This document shows positions 18,001 to 26,419 of a stretch of 64,000 nt of DNA, in pieces. The notes under the pieces are model-generated. The model saw only the letters and a list, made by a program, of their open reading frames with translations, searched no databases and was not told the DNA's origin. Source of the stretch: Candidatus Vecturithrix granuli. GTDB lineage: Bacteria > Moduliflexota > Moduliflexia > Moduliflexales > Moduliflexaceae. Each line of letters opens with the position of its first letter. The stretch's first letter is position 1. The stretch covers positions 327,895 to 391,894 of the forward strand of contig DF820467.1 of assembly GCA_000739535.1 (NCBI GenBank). The letters run 5' to 3'. Both the position numbers and the translations under genes were made by a program.

Positions 18001-19104
18001 ATGCAATTTACGATAACTGCTGAATCACAAGGCAGCCGGGTGCGGGCAGCGGAATTTCAGACCAGCCGCAATGTGCTGCACACCCCTTGTTTTATGCCGG
18101 TCGGCACGCACGGCGCAGTCAATGGCATCACGCCGCAAATTTTGCTCGATATGGGCGCGGAAATTCTGGTCAGCAACGCTTTTCGCCTGTCTGAACATCC
18201 GGGCAAAGCGATTCTCTCGAAATTTGAGAATCTGCACGAATTCATGGCCTGGCCCTATACCATTCTGACTGATAGTGGTGGCTTTCAATCGCGTCTGCGG
18301 GAACATGCGATTACTGAAAAGGGCATTCAATTTTACGATGAAAAAGCGCATGAAATCTGGACTCCCGAGGATGCGATTGACATGCAAAGCGTGTTGGGAT
18401 CGGATTTTGTCATGCCCCTTGATATTTGCGCGGATTTGCCCACTACCTATCCTATTGCCAGAGAAGCCATGGAACGCACCCTGCGTTGGGCTGTACGTTG
18501 TAAAAAGGCGTTTAAAGCGCGTCCGGGACAAATTCTGTTTGGCATCGTCCAGGGCGCAGTCTATCCGGATTTGCGGCAACAATGTGTTGATGCCCTGGAA
18601 CAAATCGGATTTCCGGCCTATGCGATTGGGGGCCTGAATGTCGGCGAGACGCCGCAAGAATATCTTGCGACCTTAACGACGACGACTGCATTGCTGCCGC
18701 GTGAGAAATTACGCTATATCATGGGTGTGGGGCGGCCTGAAGCCATGCTGGAAGCGGTGAACGCCGGGGTGGACATTATGGATAGCATTATCCCCACGAA
18801 ATACGCTCGCGAAAAAACCTTGTTCACCTATCGCGGGACAATTAATCTGGGCAAGAATCGCAAATATCGCAAAGACAAATACCCGATTGATCCAAATTGC
18901 GACTGTTATACCTGTCGACATGTCAGCCGTGCCTATCTGCACCATTTGTATCAGACCACCACAACCACCGCGCACGTGTATGCCGCGATTCATAATATTC
19001 ATTTTTGCGTACGCTTGCTTCAGAACGCCCGTAAAGCGATTGTAGAGCAGCGTTTTGAGCAGTTCTATGCTGAGTTTATGAACAATTATACGAACGACGA
19101 CTAA
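18001..19104 (+). CDS. tgt: Queuine tRNA-ribosyltransferase (divergent)
   Basis: This 367-residue enzyme belongs to the family that swaps guanine 34 for preQ1 in GUN tRNAs. The three aspartates of the family are present in ILTDSGGFQ, MPLDICAD and IMDSIIPT. The zinc site is CDCYTCRH followed by a distant His (IHNIHF). GGLNVGE and YIMGVGRPE also fit. Several segments differ from the common bacterial form: the usual NTYHL...RPG is NAFRLSEHPG, and the residues after TDSGGFQ are SRL rather than VFSL. No other queuosine genes are in the window. The start is the ATG at 18001; no strong ribosome-binding site is visible. Confidence 0.88.
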   Translation: MQFTITAESQGSRVRAAEFQTSRNVLHTPCFMPVGTHGAVNGITPQILLDMGAEILVSNAFRLSEHPGKAILSKFENLHEFMAWPYTILTDSGGFQSRLREHAITEKGIQFYDEKAHEIWTPEDAIDMQSVLGSDFVMPLDICADLPTTYPIAREAMERTLRWAVRCKKAFKARPGQILFGIVQGAVYPDLRQQCVDALEQIGFPAYAIGGLNVGETPQEYLATLTTTTALLPREKLRYIMGVGRPEAMLEAVNAGVDIMDSIIPTKYAREKTLFTYRGTINLGKNRKYRKDKYPIDPNCDCYTCRHVSRAYLHHLYQTTTTTAHVYAAIHNIHFCVRLLQNARKAIVEQRFEQFYAEFMNNYTNDD

Positions 19105-19111
19105 GACAAAA

Positions 19112-19139
19112 AACTGAGCTTTTGAAAAAACTCGGTTTT
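19112..19139. repeat. Hairpin, family G copy 3
   Basis: AAAACTGAGCTTTT and AAAAAACTCGGTTTTT form an imperfect stem between tgt and the methyltransferase. Confidence 0.45.
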
Positions 19140-19154
19140 TACCAGAGTGAGTAC

Positions 19155-20027
19155 ATGACGATTCAGGTCTATTACGATGACTGGCCGGAATATGAATTGC
19201 TCGATTCCGGTCATCGTAAGAAATTAGAACGGTTTGGGAAATACCGCGTGATTCGAGAGGAAACCAAAGCCTGGTGGCGGCCGGAATTGCCGGAACAGGA
19301 GTGGGAAAAGGCGATAGCCTCGCATCACGGCGAAGATCCGGGTAAATGGGAATTTCACCGGGCTGCGCCCCAGGAATGGCGTTTGCAGTTCGAACAGTTA
19401 ACATTGGAAGCGCGGTTTACCGCGACTTCAAAGCATGTAGGGGTATTTCCCGAACAAACGGCACATTGGCGTTGGATCGCCGATCAGATTCGTCACGCCG
19501 GACAACGAGAAATCCACGTACTCAATCTGTTTGCCTATACCGGCATCGCCACGTTGATTGCCGCCGCGCATGGCGCGTCAGTCACGCATGTGGATTCCGC
19601 CAAAGGAGTCGTGGCCTGGGGCAAACGCAATCAGCAGCTTTCCGGTCTGGATGACCGCCCTATCCGCTGGATTGTGGATGACGCCTCGAAATTTGTGCAA
19701 CGCGAAGTACGCCGTCAGCGCCAGTACGATGCGATTCTGATGGACCCGCCCTCTTTTGGGCGCGGCCCCAAGCGGGAACTCTGGAAAATCGAGCAGCATT
19801 TGACCGACCTTTTAGCGGATTGCCGTCAGCTGCTCAGTCCTGAGCCATTGTTTGTACTGCTTACCATGTATTCGCTTGATCAATCGGCGCTGCTGATTGC
19901 CAATCTGCTCCAGGATATGCTGCGCGGCTATGGCGGCGCGATTGAAGTCGGGGAACTCGCCCTGAAACCAACATCTTCTGAGAAAGCGCTCTCTATGTCG
20001 ATTTTCGGGCGTTGGTCGTCTGGGTAA
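19155..20027 (+). CDS. Class I SAM-dependent methyltransferase (RlmI/RlmK-like)
   Basis: The ATG at 19155 (MTIQVYYDDW) is chosen; the longer frame from 19122 overlaps a hairpin. The 290-residue protein has an N-terminal RNA-binding-like part, then a Rossmann methyltransferase: VLNLFAYTGIATLIAA (SAM site), THVDSAKGVVAWGKRN, a long helix, and LMDPPSFGRGPK, the DPPSF motif of rRNA cytosine-C5/guanine-N2 methyltransferases of the COG1092 type. The probable substrate is 23S rRNA, though the exact nucleotide cannot be told. It lies 50 bases after tgt and may share its transcript. Confidence 0.85.
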   Translation: MTIQVYYDDWPEYELLDSGHRKKLERFGKYRVIREETKAWWRPELPEQEWEKAIASHHGEDPGKWEFHRAAPQEWRLQFEQLTLEARFTATSKHVGVFPEQTAHWRWIADQIRHAGQREIHVLNLFAYTGIATLIAAAHGASVTHVDSAKGVVAWGKRNQQLSGLDDRPIRWIVDDASKFVQREVRRQRQYDAILMDPPSFGRGPKRELWKIEQHLTDLLADCRQLLSPEPLFVLLTMYSLDQSALLIANLLQDMLRGYGGAIEVGELALKPTSSEKALSMSIFGRWSSG

Positions 20028-20072
20028 GTTGTGGTTATAGTTTTTCAGACATATACTTGCACACTTCAACTT

Positions 20073-20165
20073 CGCTCAGTGTACGCCGCATGTCGAGCGA
20101 AGTCGAGACAGGTGCATTCGTTCAGTGTACGCCGCATGTCGAGCGAAGTCGAGACAGGTGCAGTT
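20073..20165. repeat. Tandem direct repeat with palindromic core
   Basis: Two copies of a 46-base unit, each containing CAGTGTACGCCGCATGTCGA and GCGAAGTCGAGACAGGTGCA, stand head to tail between convergent genes. The core matches the GTCGAGCGAAGTCGAGA sequence of other repeats in the window. Confidence 0.75.
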
Positions 20166-20182
20166 GAATATCATAACATGGC

Positions 20183-20935
20183 CTAATTGGAGTATTGGTC
20201 AATGATTTTTTGAATCGCCCCGCTTTCATAAGCTTTTTTGAGTTCTGCGTTAAACGCTTGCAGAAAGTTCGCCATGCCCATCTTTTTGGAAAATCCCAGA
20301 AAATTCGGATCGCGCTTGAATGGCGTGGGTAGTACAACAAATTCCTCTTTGTGCCGCAGCAGTTCTTCATCCTGTTTCACAGTATAATGAAGTGCAACTT
20401 CTCCCGGATTGATAAAGGCGCAATCCATACGTTTTGCCAGCAGTTTTCTCAGGCGCATCACCGGACCATTGTCTTCTTCTATTTTAAATAAACCGGCCTG
20501 CTTGGCTTTTTCATACTCTTCCCCGAAACTGCCTCCTCGGCCGATACCGATTGTTTTCCCTTGCAAATCTTCGATGGTTTCAAAAGGAAATTCCTGGCCT
20601 TTCAGCACAACAATCGCCACTTCGTCATAATACACCGGCTCTGAATAATCGAATATTTTCAGGCGTTCTTCTGTCATGGATAACCCGATAATTCCTCCCT
20701 TGCCTTCAACTGCATTTTCGTAGGCTCTGACCCAGGGGTATAATTCGATTTTAAAGGTATAATCCGGCATCTGTTGATCAAGATATTTCACAATGTCCGT
20801 AAGAATCCCGGCTGGCGTTTCACCATCCATGAAAATTTTGGGAGGGGAGTAATCATTGCCCAGAATCGTAATCTCTTCGCCAAAAACTCCTGTCGCGAGT
20901 AAGAGCAGAATCATCGCACACATACATGTTCTCAT
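20183..20935 (-). CDS. Periplasmic amino-acid-type solute-binding protein
   Basis: The ATG at 20935 has AAGGAG in front; the longer frame adds an unlikely N-terminus. The 250-residue product has a signal peptide and the two-lobed SBP_bac_3 pattern (YSPPKIFMDGETPAGILTDI, GGIIGLSMTEERLKIFDYSE, EDLQGKTIGIGRGGSFGEEY, DCAFINPGEVALHYTV, FLQAFNAELKKAYESGAI). Such proteins deliver polar amino acids to ABC permeases or act as sensors, but no permease or ATPase gene is adjacent. The lone gene suggests an orphan binding protein. Confidence 0.85.
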   Translation of the reverse strand: MRTCMCAMILLLLATGVFGEEITILGNDYSPPKIFMDGETPAGILTDIVKYLDQQMPDYTFKIELYPWVRAYENAVEGKGGIIGLSMTEERLKIFDYSEPVYYDEVAIVVLKGQEFPFETIEDLQGKTIGIGRGGSFGEEYEKAKQAGLFKIEEDNGPVMRLRKLLAKRMDCAFINPGEVALHYTVKQDEELLRHKEEFVVLPTPFKRDPNFLGFSKKMGMANFLQAFNAELKKAYESGAIQKIIDQYSN

Positions 20936-21189
20936 AAGTATTCTCCTTCTGTTTTCAATAGTGATATAGGTGATCTCCAGGCTGGCGGAAATCACAGGAA
21001 TCCTCTTATATGTAACTACAAGAATGGAATGTAAGCAGACATTCACCGCAGGCGATCCTCAGTACAATCGCTATACAGTAGGACAGGGACGGGCAGCCTT
21101 CATTGCTACAATACCTGAAGACCTACGGCCTATTCCTGCTCATCACAAAAATAGAAATTTAACGTTGTCAATTTATCTACAGCAACCAA

Positions 21190-22785
21190 TTATTCATGGG
21201 AAGGTTTCGTTGACGGTTCCCAAGAAGGTGGACTGCTGCACACCAGGTCTTTCAGGGTTGCCGGGCCTGCAATCGGTGCATCCGGGGTCAAAATCGTATG
21301 TCTGGCAAAATTGATCATTCGTTCGATCATATAGGCGACATTCTCGGTGCCAAACTCATTTTCGGAATGGGGCCCACGCACCACGACGATCTCTTTTAAG
21401 CCAGTAACGCGTTGGTAGGCGTCAAATGAGCCTTCAATACTCTCATAACTATCCCACAAGCCTTTACCAAAGAAGACGGCCGGCCATGCATCAATCGTTG
21501 CCAGGACTTCTGAACTGGGAAACAACATGATATTTTCAACGCTGCGCAGATAGCCTTCCACAAGCCCAAAAATTGGAGCCGTATAGCCAACGCCGGCAGC
21601 AAAATCGGCCAGGAGCAGCGCGCCACGAATATTGTAGCCGTACTGCGCCGGGGACGTACATTCGACAGTAGGGAGTTGGTAGGCGCAAAATTCAGCAAAA
21701 TTCTTCTGCATCGCCCAGATTGTGACCATCGAACCTTGCGATGGCCCGCCGAGAATCACAGGAACTTCCTTGGCTTTTTGTCCGCGCAGTAAACGTCCAG
21801 CGGCCTGTTCCTCTTTGAGAATTTCGCCAGTTTGCGTAAGAATGCACAGTCCGTTTCCGGTTTCTAATTGGTCTAACATCCGAAAAATATCTTCCGCCTG
21901 TTCGGCAGTATCCATATCATTTAACCCGCCTGAAATCCCGTGTCCGCGTTTATCAACAGTGAGCACATCAAATCCGACCTGATTGAGCGCGTATAAATAT
22001 TGTCGCCATTGCCGCAGTCCCCATTTTTCGGTTCGCCCCTGCGGACTGGGATACGGAATGTTTTTATATTGCCCGCTGGTCTCATCAATCGCATATAAGG
22101 GATCCTCTGGGTGATGAATAGCCGTGGTTTCAATACTCCGTCCGCCAATCATGATCGCTACAGCGTGAATTCGCTTTCCGGTTGGGTCTTCCAGACCGGC
22201 ACCTTCAATAAACCATCCGCGCAGTTTGATTGAATCTTGCTTTTGTAAATGTAAACGTTCATAAGCATCACGGGGAACTGTAAACTCCACAATGGAGGTG
22301 TTGTTGTCAACCTTCGCAATATCTTCATTGTAAGGCGGTTCTCCAAAAAAAGCCGGGCGTCGTATTTCTACCAGATTGACCCAATCCACATGCGGATCAA
22401 TTTTCCCAAAATCCGACACCGTACCTGTATTTCGAAATTCATGCGGCACCCCGCCAATGCCATAATTGATGACTCCCTGTACCTGCGTCACGCATTCAGC
22501 ATGCTGCTCACAATCCAGCCATTTGGCTTTGAGTTTCGCATCCGTAAATTCGTCAACGTAAAAATCCCCCTGAACGTTTGCCGGGGGCAGTTGAATGGTT
22601 GGCGTAAACGGGACGCATACGCTGCCTGAAGGATCGTCGCAAGAAAATCCGGGCAAATCGGTATTCAGATTGTATCCGACGTGAAGCGTACATTCTGTCT
22701 CAACTGCTGATGCAGCCAAGACCAATTCGGAGCCTGCCGCCCCAAAGGCAGCTAGCACCAGCAATACTATAATGATCGTTCTCAT
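21190..22785 (-). CDS. Secreted alpha/beta hydrolase
   Basis: This 531-residue protein starts with a signal peptide (MRTIIIVLLVLAAFG), preceded by GGAGG. An N-terminal beta-rich part with cysteines is followed by an alpha/beta-hydrolase fold: VLTVDKRGHGISGG, the nucleophile elbow GGPSQGS with Ser as likely nucleophile, and a late VRGPHSENE with the likely catalytic His. It probably cleaves an ester or amide outside the cytoplasm; the substrate is unknown. The neighbour at 20183 runs in the same direction with a 254-base gap, so co-transcription is uncertain. Confidence 0.82.
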   Translation of the reverse strand: MRTIIIVLLVLAAFGAAGSELVLAASAVETECTLHVGYNLNTDLPGFSCDDPSGSVCVPFTPTIQLPPANVQGDFYVDEFTDAKLKAKWLDCEQHAECVTQVQGVINYGIGGVPHEFRNTGTVSDFGKIDPHVDWVNLVEIRRPAFFGEPPYNEDIAKVDNNTSIVEFTVPRDAYERLHLQKQDSIKLRGWFIEGAGLEDPTGKRIHAVAIMIGGRSIETTAIHHPEDPLYAIDETSGQYKNIPYPSPQGRTEKWGLRQWRQYLYALNQVGFDVLTVDKRGHGISGGLNDMDTAEQAEDIFRMLDQLETGNGLCILTQTGEILKEEQAAGRLLRGQKAKEVPVILGGPSQGSMVTIWAMQKNFAEFCAYQLPTVECTSPAQYGYNIRGALLLADFAAGVGYTAPIFGLVEGYLRSVENIMLFPSSEVLATIDAWPAVFFGKGLWDSYESIEGSFDAYQRVTGLKEIVVVRGPHSENEFGTENVAYMIERMINFARHTILTPDAPIAGPATLKDLVCSSPPSWEPSTKPSHE

Positions 22786-22963
22786 AACATTTCCTCCAAT
22801 GTTTATAATGTTTTCAGGTTCTCACTCAGCGCATGAAAAGGCTATACGTATCTTACAAAAGAAGTCAACTATTTCTTGTGTAGATTTGCAGAATCATGGT
22901 GAATAGAAAAAATAGTCCTTGACAAGAGGAGTTCTCGCCCCTATTCCTCATGTTAAAAAATTC

Positions 22964-23142
22964 AGAAAACCCGAGTTTTCAAAAAACTCACATTTTTTCT
23001 GTACACGACTTTTGTTGCTGTAAATAATTCTGGGCCGCCTGGCTGGAGTGCGAAAGTTCTACTTTCGCAAGTGAGTGTTTGCCGGAAAATTGACACGCAA
23101 ACGTAGAACTTTTGCACTCCAGCACAGAATTATTTACAGTAA
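22964..23142. repeat. Hairpin family G copy 4 and adjoining palindromic element, family J
   Basis: A degenerate AAAACCCGAGTTTT/AAAACTCACATTTTTT hairpin adjoins an element whose ends are GCTGTAAATAATTCTG (23017-23032) and CAGAATTATTTACAG (23124-23138), with an inner CTGGAGTGCGAAAGTTCTAC / GTAGAACTTTTGCACTCCAG pair. Non-coding. Confidence 0.65.
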
Positions 23143-23181
23143 CCGACTTTTTGAAAATCTATGCCTTTGGAGGATATGCCT

Positions 23182-24384
23182 ATGTTTCAAACTCCTCAAT
23201 GGCCGATTTGGGATCAGGACGATCTGGCTGCTGTTACAGAGGTTGTCCAATCCGGGAAATGGTGGTGCGGCGCGCCGCTGAACCAGGTTGGAAAGAATTT
23301 GTGGGCGTTTCAGGAAGAATTCGCCCAATTTCAGGAAGTAAAACACTGTATTGCCGTCGCCAATGGTACTGTTGCAATTGAGGTCGTATTGCTGGCGTTA
23401 GGAATCGGACTGGGAGACGAAGTGATCGTGCCGGATTATACGTTTGTGGCTTCAGCCAGTGCCGTCATTGCTGCGAATGCGGTACCGATCTTCTGCGATA
23501 TTGATCGCGACACCTTTGTTCTGGACGCCAACAAAGCGGAAACCCTGATTACGCCTCGCACTAAAGCCATTATTGCCGTCCACCTGGGTGGGAATCCCGT
23601 AGATATGAAACGGTTAGGAGAGATCGCTGAGAAGCACCACATTAGTCTTATCGAGGATTGCGCTCATGCTCATGGCTCGCGCTATCATGGCAAACGCGCG
23701 GGAAACTGGTCGGCGGCCGGCACATTCAGTTTTCAAGCCTCGAAAACACTCACCGCCGGAGAAGGAGGCGCTATTATCTGCAATGATGATGCGCTGGCCG
23801 ACGCATTATACAGCATCTCAGATTGCGGCCGCAAAAAAGGGGAGTATTTTTATGCTCACTTTCAATACGGAACCAACTATCGTCTGTCGGAATTTCATGC
23901 AGCCTTGCTGCGCAAACAGTTGCAACATTTTCCGCAGCAGCATGCGTTGCGCAATACTCGCGCCAAATATCTGACAGAACATTTGAATGCCATCGAAGGC
24001 ATTCGCGTGATGCAGCCCACCCCCGGCACGGAAGAGCTTGGCTATTATATCTATCCTTTTGTCTATGATCCGGCCTGTTTTGGGCAGATTAGCAACGCCG
24101 AATTCAAAAATCGCTTGCATCAGGCAGGCATTCCGACCGCTGATTGTTATCCACCCTTACATACTCTCGTGTGTTTCAAAAACAGACAACTTCGCAAAGG
24201 GATTGACTACTCCTCTGCCAATTGGGGCGGAACAAAGTCAGAGGATCAATATTTCCCTGTAGTGACAGAGGTATATGGACGATCAATTCAGTTTCCTCAG
24301 AATCTCCTGCTGGCAGAGCAAAGTCAACTCGATCAAGTGGTAGATGTTATTCAATATCTGCGCTCAAAGGAGCGGGGCTGTTAA
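23182..24384 (+). CDS. DegT/DnrJ/EryC1/StrS-family aminotransferase
   Basis: Three in-frame ATGs exist; the one at 23182 is chosen because GGAGGA at 23169-23174 is correctly spaced for it. The 400-residue PLP enzyme has the family pattern: VANGTVAIEVVLLALGI, VIVPDYTFVASASAV, AVHLGGNPVDM, LIEDCAHAHGSRYHG and the PLP lysine in FSFQASKTLTAGEGG. The family transaminates keto-sugars or cyclitols; sequence such as ANGT and AHAHG resembles the AHBA-synthase/aminocyclitol side of the family. The convergent polyol-type dehydrogenase could act in the same pathway, but no sugar-nucleotide genes are adjacent. Confidence 0.9.
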   Translation: MFQTPQWPIWDQDDLAAVTEVVQSGKWWCGAPLNQVGKNLWAFQEEFAQFQEVKHCIAVANGTVAIEVVLLALGIGLGDEVIVPDYTFVASASAVIAANAVPIFCDIDRDTFVLDANKAETLITPRTKAIIAVHLGGNPVDMKRLGEIAEKHHISLIEDCAHAHGSRYHGKRAGNWSAAGTFSFQASKTLTAGEGGAIICNDDALADALYSISDCGRKKGEYFYAHFQYGTNYRLSEFHAALLRKQLQHFPQQHALRNTRAKYLTEHLNAIEGIRVMQPTPGTEELGYYIYPFVYDPACFGQISNAEFKNRLHQAGIPTADCYPPLHTLVCFKNRQLRKGIDYSSANWGGTKSEDQYFPVVTEVYGRSIQFPQNLLLAEQSQLDQVVDVIQYLRSKERGC

Positions 24385-24480
24385 GCTTTTCGGATTTTTC
24401 TCATCTCGACTACGCTCGATGAGCGGGAAATCGGTCATTGAACCAAGTCGAGAGGGCATGTTTTGCGAGAATTTTTCCCC
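24385..24480. repeat. Decayed palindromic repeat (family F-like)
   Basis: GGGCTGTTAAGCTTTTCGG at the left and TTGCGAGAATTTTTCCCC at the right with a CTCATCTCGACTACGCTCGA core resemble family F elements at 30157 and 31201. No target duplication is visible. Confidence 0.45.
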
Positions 24481-24486
24481 AATGCT

Positions 24487-24522
24487 AAAAACTTCCGAGG
24501 TTTTGAGGGCCTCGGAAGTTTA
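24487..24522. terminator. Bidirectional terminator between convergent genes
   Basis: AAAAACTTCCGAGG and CCTCGGAAGTTTA form a strong stem with A and T runs on both sides, placed between the aminotransferase and dehydrogenase stop codons. Confidence 0.8.
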
Positions 24523-24563
24523 AGATTCACTTCTACATAGACCGGCTTCATTGACCTCGATCA

Positions 24564-25646
24564 TCACGGGGTAATTAACACTTTTATGGACTCTTTCGCG
24601 GCACGAACAGTATCAATTGCGCTTTGAAACTCTGCCAGCGGAAACTGGTGCGAGACCATTGGGGCGACGTCAATAATGCCGCGATGAATGTAATCAATGG
24701 CAATCGGATAGACATAGGGGCCAAGATGTGCGCCGTGAATATTCAGTTCTTTGGTATCGCCGATAATCGTCCAATCGACTGTCACCGGTTCACGCATCAC
24801 ACTGAACTCGACAAAAGTGCCGAGGCGGCGGATGATATGTAAGCCCTGTTCCACGGCTTTGGGATGGCCGGTCGCTTCGATAAACACATCGCAGCCGTAG
24901 CCATCGGTCAGATCGAGTACGCGCTGGATTGGATCTTCATGTTGGACGTTGATGACCAAATCCGCGCCTAACTGTTTTGCAATGTTCAGCCGATAATCTA
25001 CGAGATCGATGGCGATCAGCATTCCCGGATTTTTCAGGCGCGCGGCGGCGATCATGCCCAGGCCGAGCGTACCGGTCCCGGCAATCACCACGACATCTCC
25101 AAATTCAATGTCGCCGCGCTGGACGGCATGAATCGAACAGGATAACGGTTCAATCAATGCGGCCTTTGCCGCAGGAATTGCTTTGGGAACTTTATGGACG
25201 AGCGATCCAACCGGAAATTTCATATATTCTGCCATTGATCCCTGAGCCACATGTTTAAAGCCGAACACGCGAGCTTGCTGACACATCCAATAGTGCCCAT
25301 TTAAACAATAGCGACATTGCCAGCAGGGCAGAATTTGTTCGGCAATCGCCATGTCGCCGATCTCAAGGCCATATCTTTTCGCCGCACCCTCTCCCAGTTC
25401 CACCACTTCTCCGACAAATTCATGGCCGGGAATCACAGGCGTTTCAACATAAGCTGTGCGATGCTCATCTCCCCAAAATAACGGCGCTCCAAGATAACAT
25501 TTTAAATCACTGGCGCAGACCCCGGATGAGGCAATTTTTACAACCACTTCTTCTGGCCCGGCCTGCGGAGTAGGAACTTCCTCCAGGCGATAATCTTCCG
25601 GGCCATGGCAGACAACAGCTTGCATAGTACGTGGCAATGTTGACAT
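24564..25646 (-). CDS. Zinc-dependent alcohol dehydrogenase (erythritol/threitol dehydrogenase-like)
   Basis: This 360-residue medium-chain dehydrogenase has the catalytic zinc motifs GVCASDLKC and PGHEFVGEV, the four-cysteine structural zinc loop CWQCRYCLNGHYWMC, and a Rossmann NAD site GTGTLGLGMIAAARL followed by AIDLVDYRL (Asp suggests NAD+). The stretch LGAPLFWGDEHRTAYVETPV is like that of erythritol/L-threitol dehydrogenases, so a polyol is a fair guess for the substrate. It is convergent with the aminotransferase. The ATG at 25646 has GGGGAGG nearby. Upstream lie stacked palindromic repeats rather than an obvious promoter. Confidence 0.88.
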   Translation of the reverse strand: MSTLPRTMQAVVCHGPEDYRLEEVPTPQAGPEEVVVKIASSGVCASDLKCYLGAPLFWGDEHRTAYVETPVIPGHEFVGEVVELGEGAAKRYGLEIGDMAIAEQILPCWQCRYCLNGHYWMCQQARVFGFKHVAQGSMAEYMKFPVGSLVHKVPKAIPAAKAALIEPLSCSIHAVQRGDIEFGDVVVIAGTGTLGLGMIAAARLKNPGMLIAIDLVDYRLNIAKQLGADLVINVQHEDPIQRVLDLTDGYGCDVFIEATGHPKAVEQGLHIIRRLGTFVEFSVMREPVTVDWTIIGDTKELNIHGAHLGPYVYPIAIDYIHRGIIDVAPMVSHQFPLAEFQSAIDTVRAAKESIKVLITP

Positions 25647-25668
25647 AAATCTTTCCTCCCCTGAAAAT

Positions 25669-25730
25669 GTAGCGCGAAACTCCAGTTTCGCGCATCGTTG
25701 ACAGCCGCAAAACTGGAGTTTCGCGGTACA
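25669..25730. repeat. Palindromic repeat, family C copy 1
   Basis: TGTAGCGCGAAACTCCAGTT and AACTGGAGTTTCGCGGTACA arms enclose a short centre just upstream of the dehydrogenase. Related copies: 28520-28582, 57197-57259, 62852-62948 and a decayed one near 38164-38222. Confidence 0.75.
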
Positions 25731-25799
25731 TCCATCTCCCCTGAACAGGGCATGTTCATTCGCCGTGGTGCGTTTGCCAAAACGAATGAATAACTCCTT

Positions 25800-25908
25800 T
25801 GAAACTACAAGGATTTTCTGTAGGAAGGATTTCTAACGGCGAATTGGTCGGTGTGACACCGAAGCATGCCTCTGAGAATCCTTCCTACACGAAATCCTTG
25901 TAGTTTCA
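25800..25908. repeat. Palindromic repeat, family D copy 2
   Basis: TGAAACTACAAGGATTT and AAATCCTTGTAGTTTCA arms, with an inner TGTAGGAAGGATT/AATCCTTCCTACA pair. Confidence 0.75.
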
Positions 25909-25943
25909 TGGCGATGGACGATCACAAGCTCATGATAGCTCCT

Positions 25944-26021
25944 ATGAAACTACAGGAATAAAGAATAAGCAAGAATTCGAGTTCAGGCACATTCTTGCTT
26001 ATCGCCCTTCTTGTAGTTTCA
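25944..26021. repeat. Palindromic repeat, family D copy 3
   Basis: ATGAAACTACAGGAATAA and TTCTTGTAGTTTCAT arms with an inner AAGCAAGAAT/ATTCTTGCTT pair. Confidence 0.7.
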
Positions 26022-26104
26022 TTGTGTCGGGTGAGCGTCCGTTCATATTAACTCCCATGTAAATGAGATTTTCATGATGTGCGTGCGTTTCATTGATGAG
26101 ATCT

Positions 26105-26329
26105 CAGGACTTACGCCCCCCCCCGCAAGCGGGCAGGGCTCTGAAATTCTCTCAGGAGTGCGACGTGGTCGTCGCATCAGAAATGCTGCTGCGACGACCA
26201 CGTCGCACTCCTGGATGCTTTTCATGGTGAAAATTCTTGAGAACTTCACAGCCCTGCCCGCAAGCGGGGGAAGAGGCGTGACGCTCTTCTGCGAGCTTCC
26301 CCCCGTTTACGGGGGTTGCGTAAGTCCTG
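26105..26329. mobile_element. Three-level nest of palindromic elements (H interrupted by F-like, with inner hairpin)
   Basis: The outer element has ends CAGGACTTACGC and GCGTAAGTCCTG and matches the intact copy at 43913-44017. It is split by 26134-26256, whose ends CAGGGCTCTGAAATTCTC and GAACTTCACAGCCCTG resemble family F; CCCGCAAGCGGG stands on both sides (26122-26133, 26257-26268) but once in the intact copy. Inside the insert is a perfect 23-bp stem hairpin (26154-26176 with 26190-26212). Confidence 0.82.
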
Positions 26330-26419
26330 CTGAATCGTTATCCTTCAAGAAACCACCATAATCTTTGCGGAAGATTTTGTCTTTCCATATCTTGCGAATC
26401 GTTTTGCAAATCTTGCTCT

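Noticed and set aside
18001-19104. DpdA-type DNA 7-deazaguanine enzyme
   Set aside because: Length, the tRNA-type zinc site and the overall Tgt motif order fit ordinary Tgt better, and no DNA-modification genes are nearby.
20073-20165. Short CRISPR-like direct repeat
   Set aside because: Only two units without spacers between them, and the core is a common palindromic repeat of this genome.
26105-26329. CRISPR array or a single long terminator
   Set aside because: Repeats are inverted and nested, not direct with spacers, and the parts match other elements in the window.
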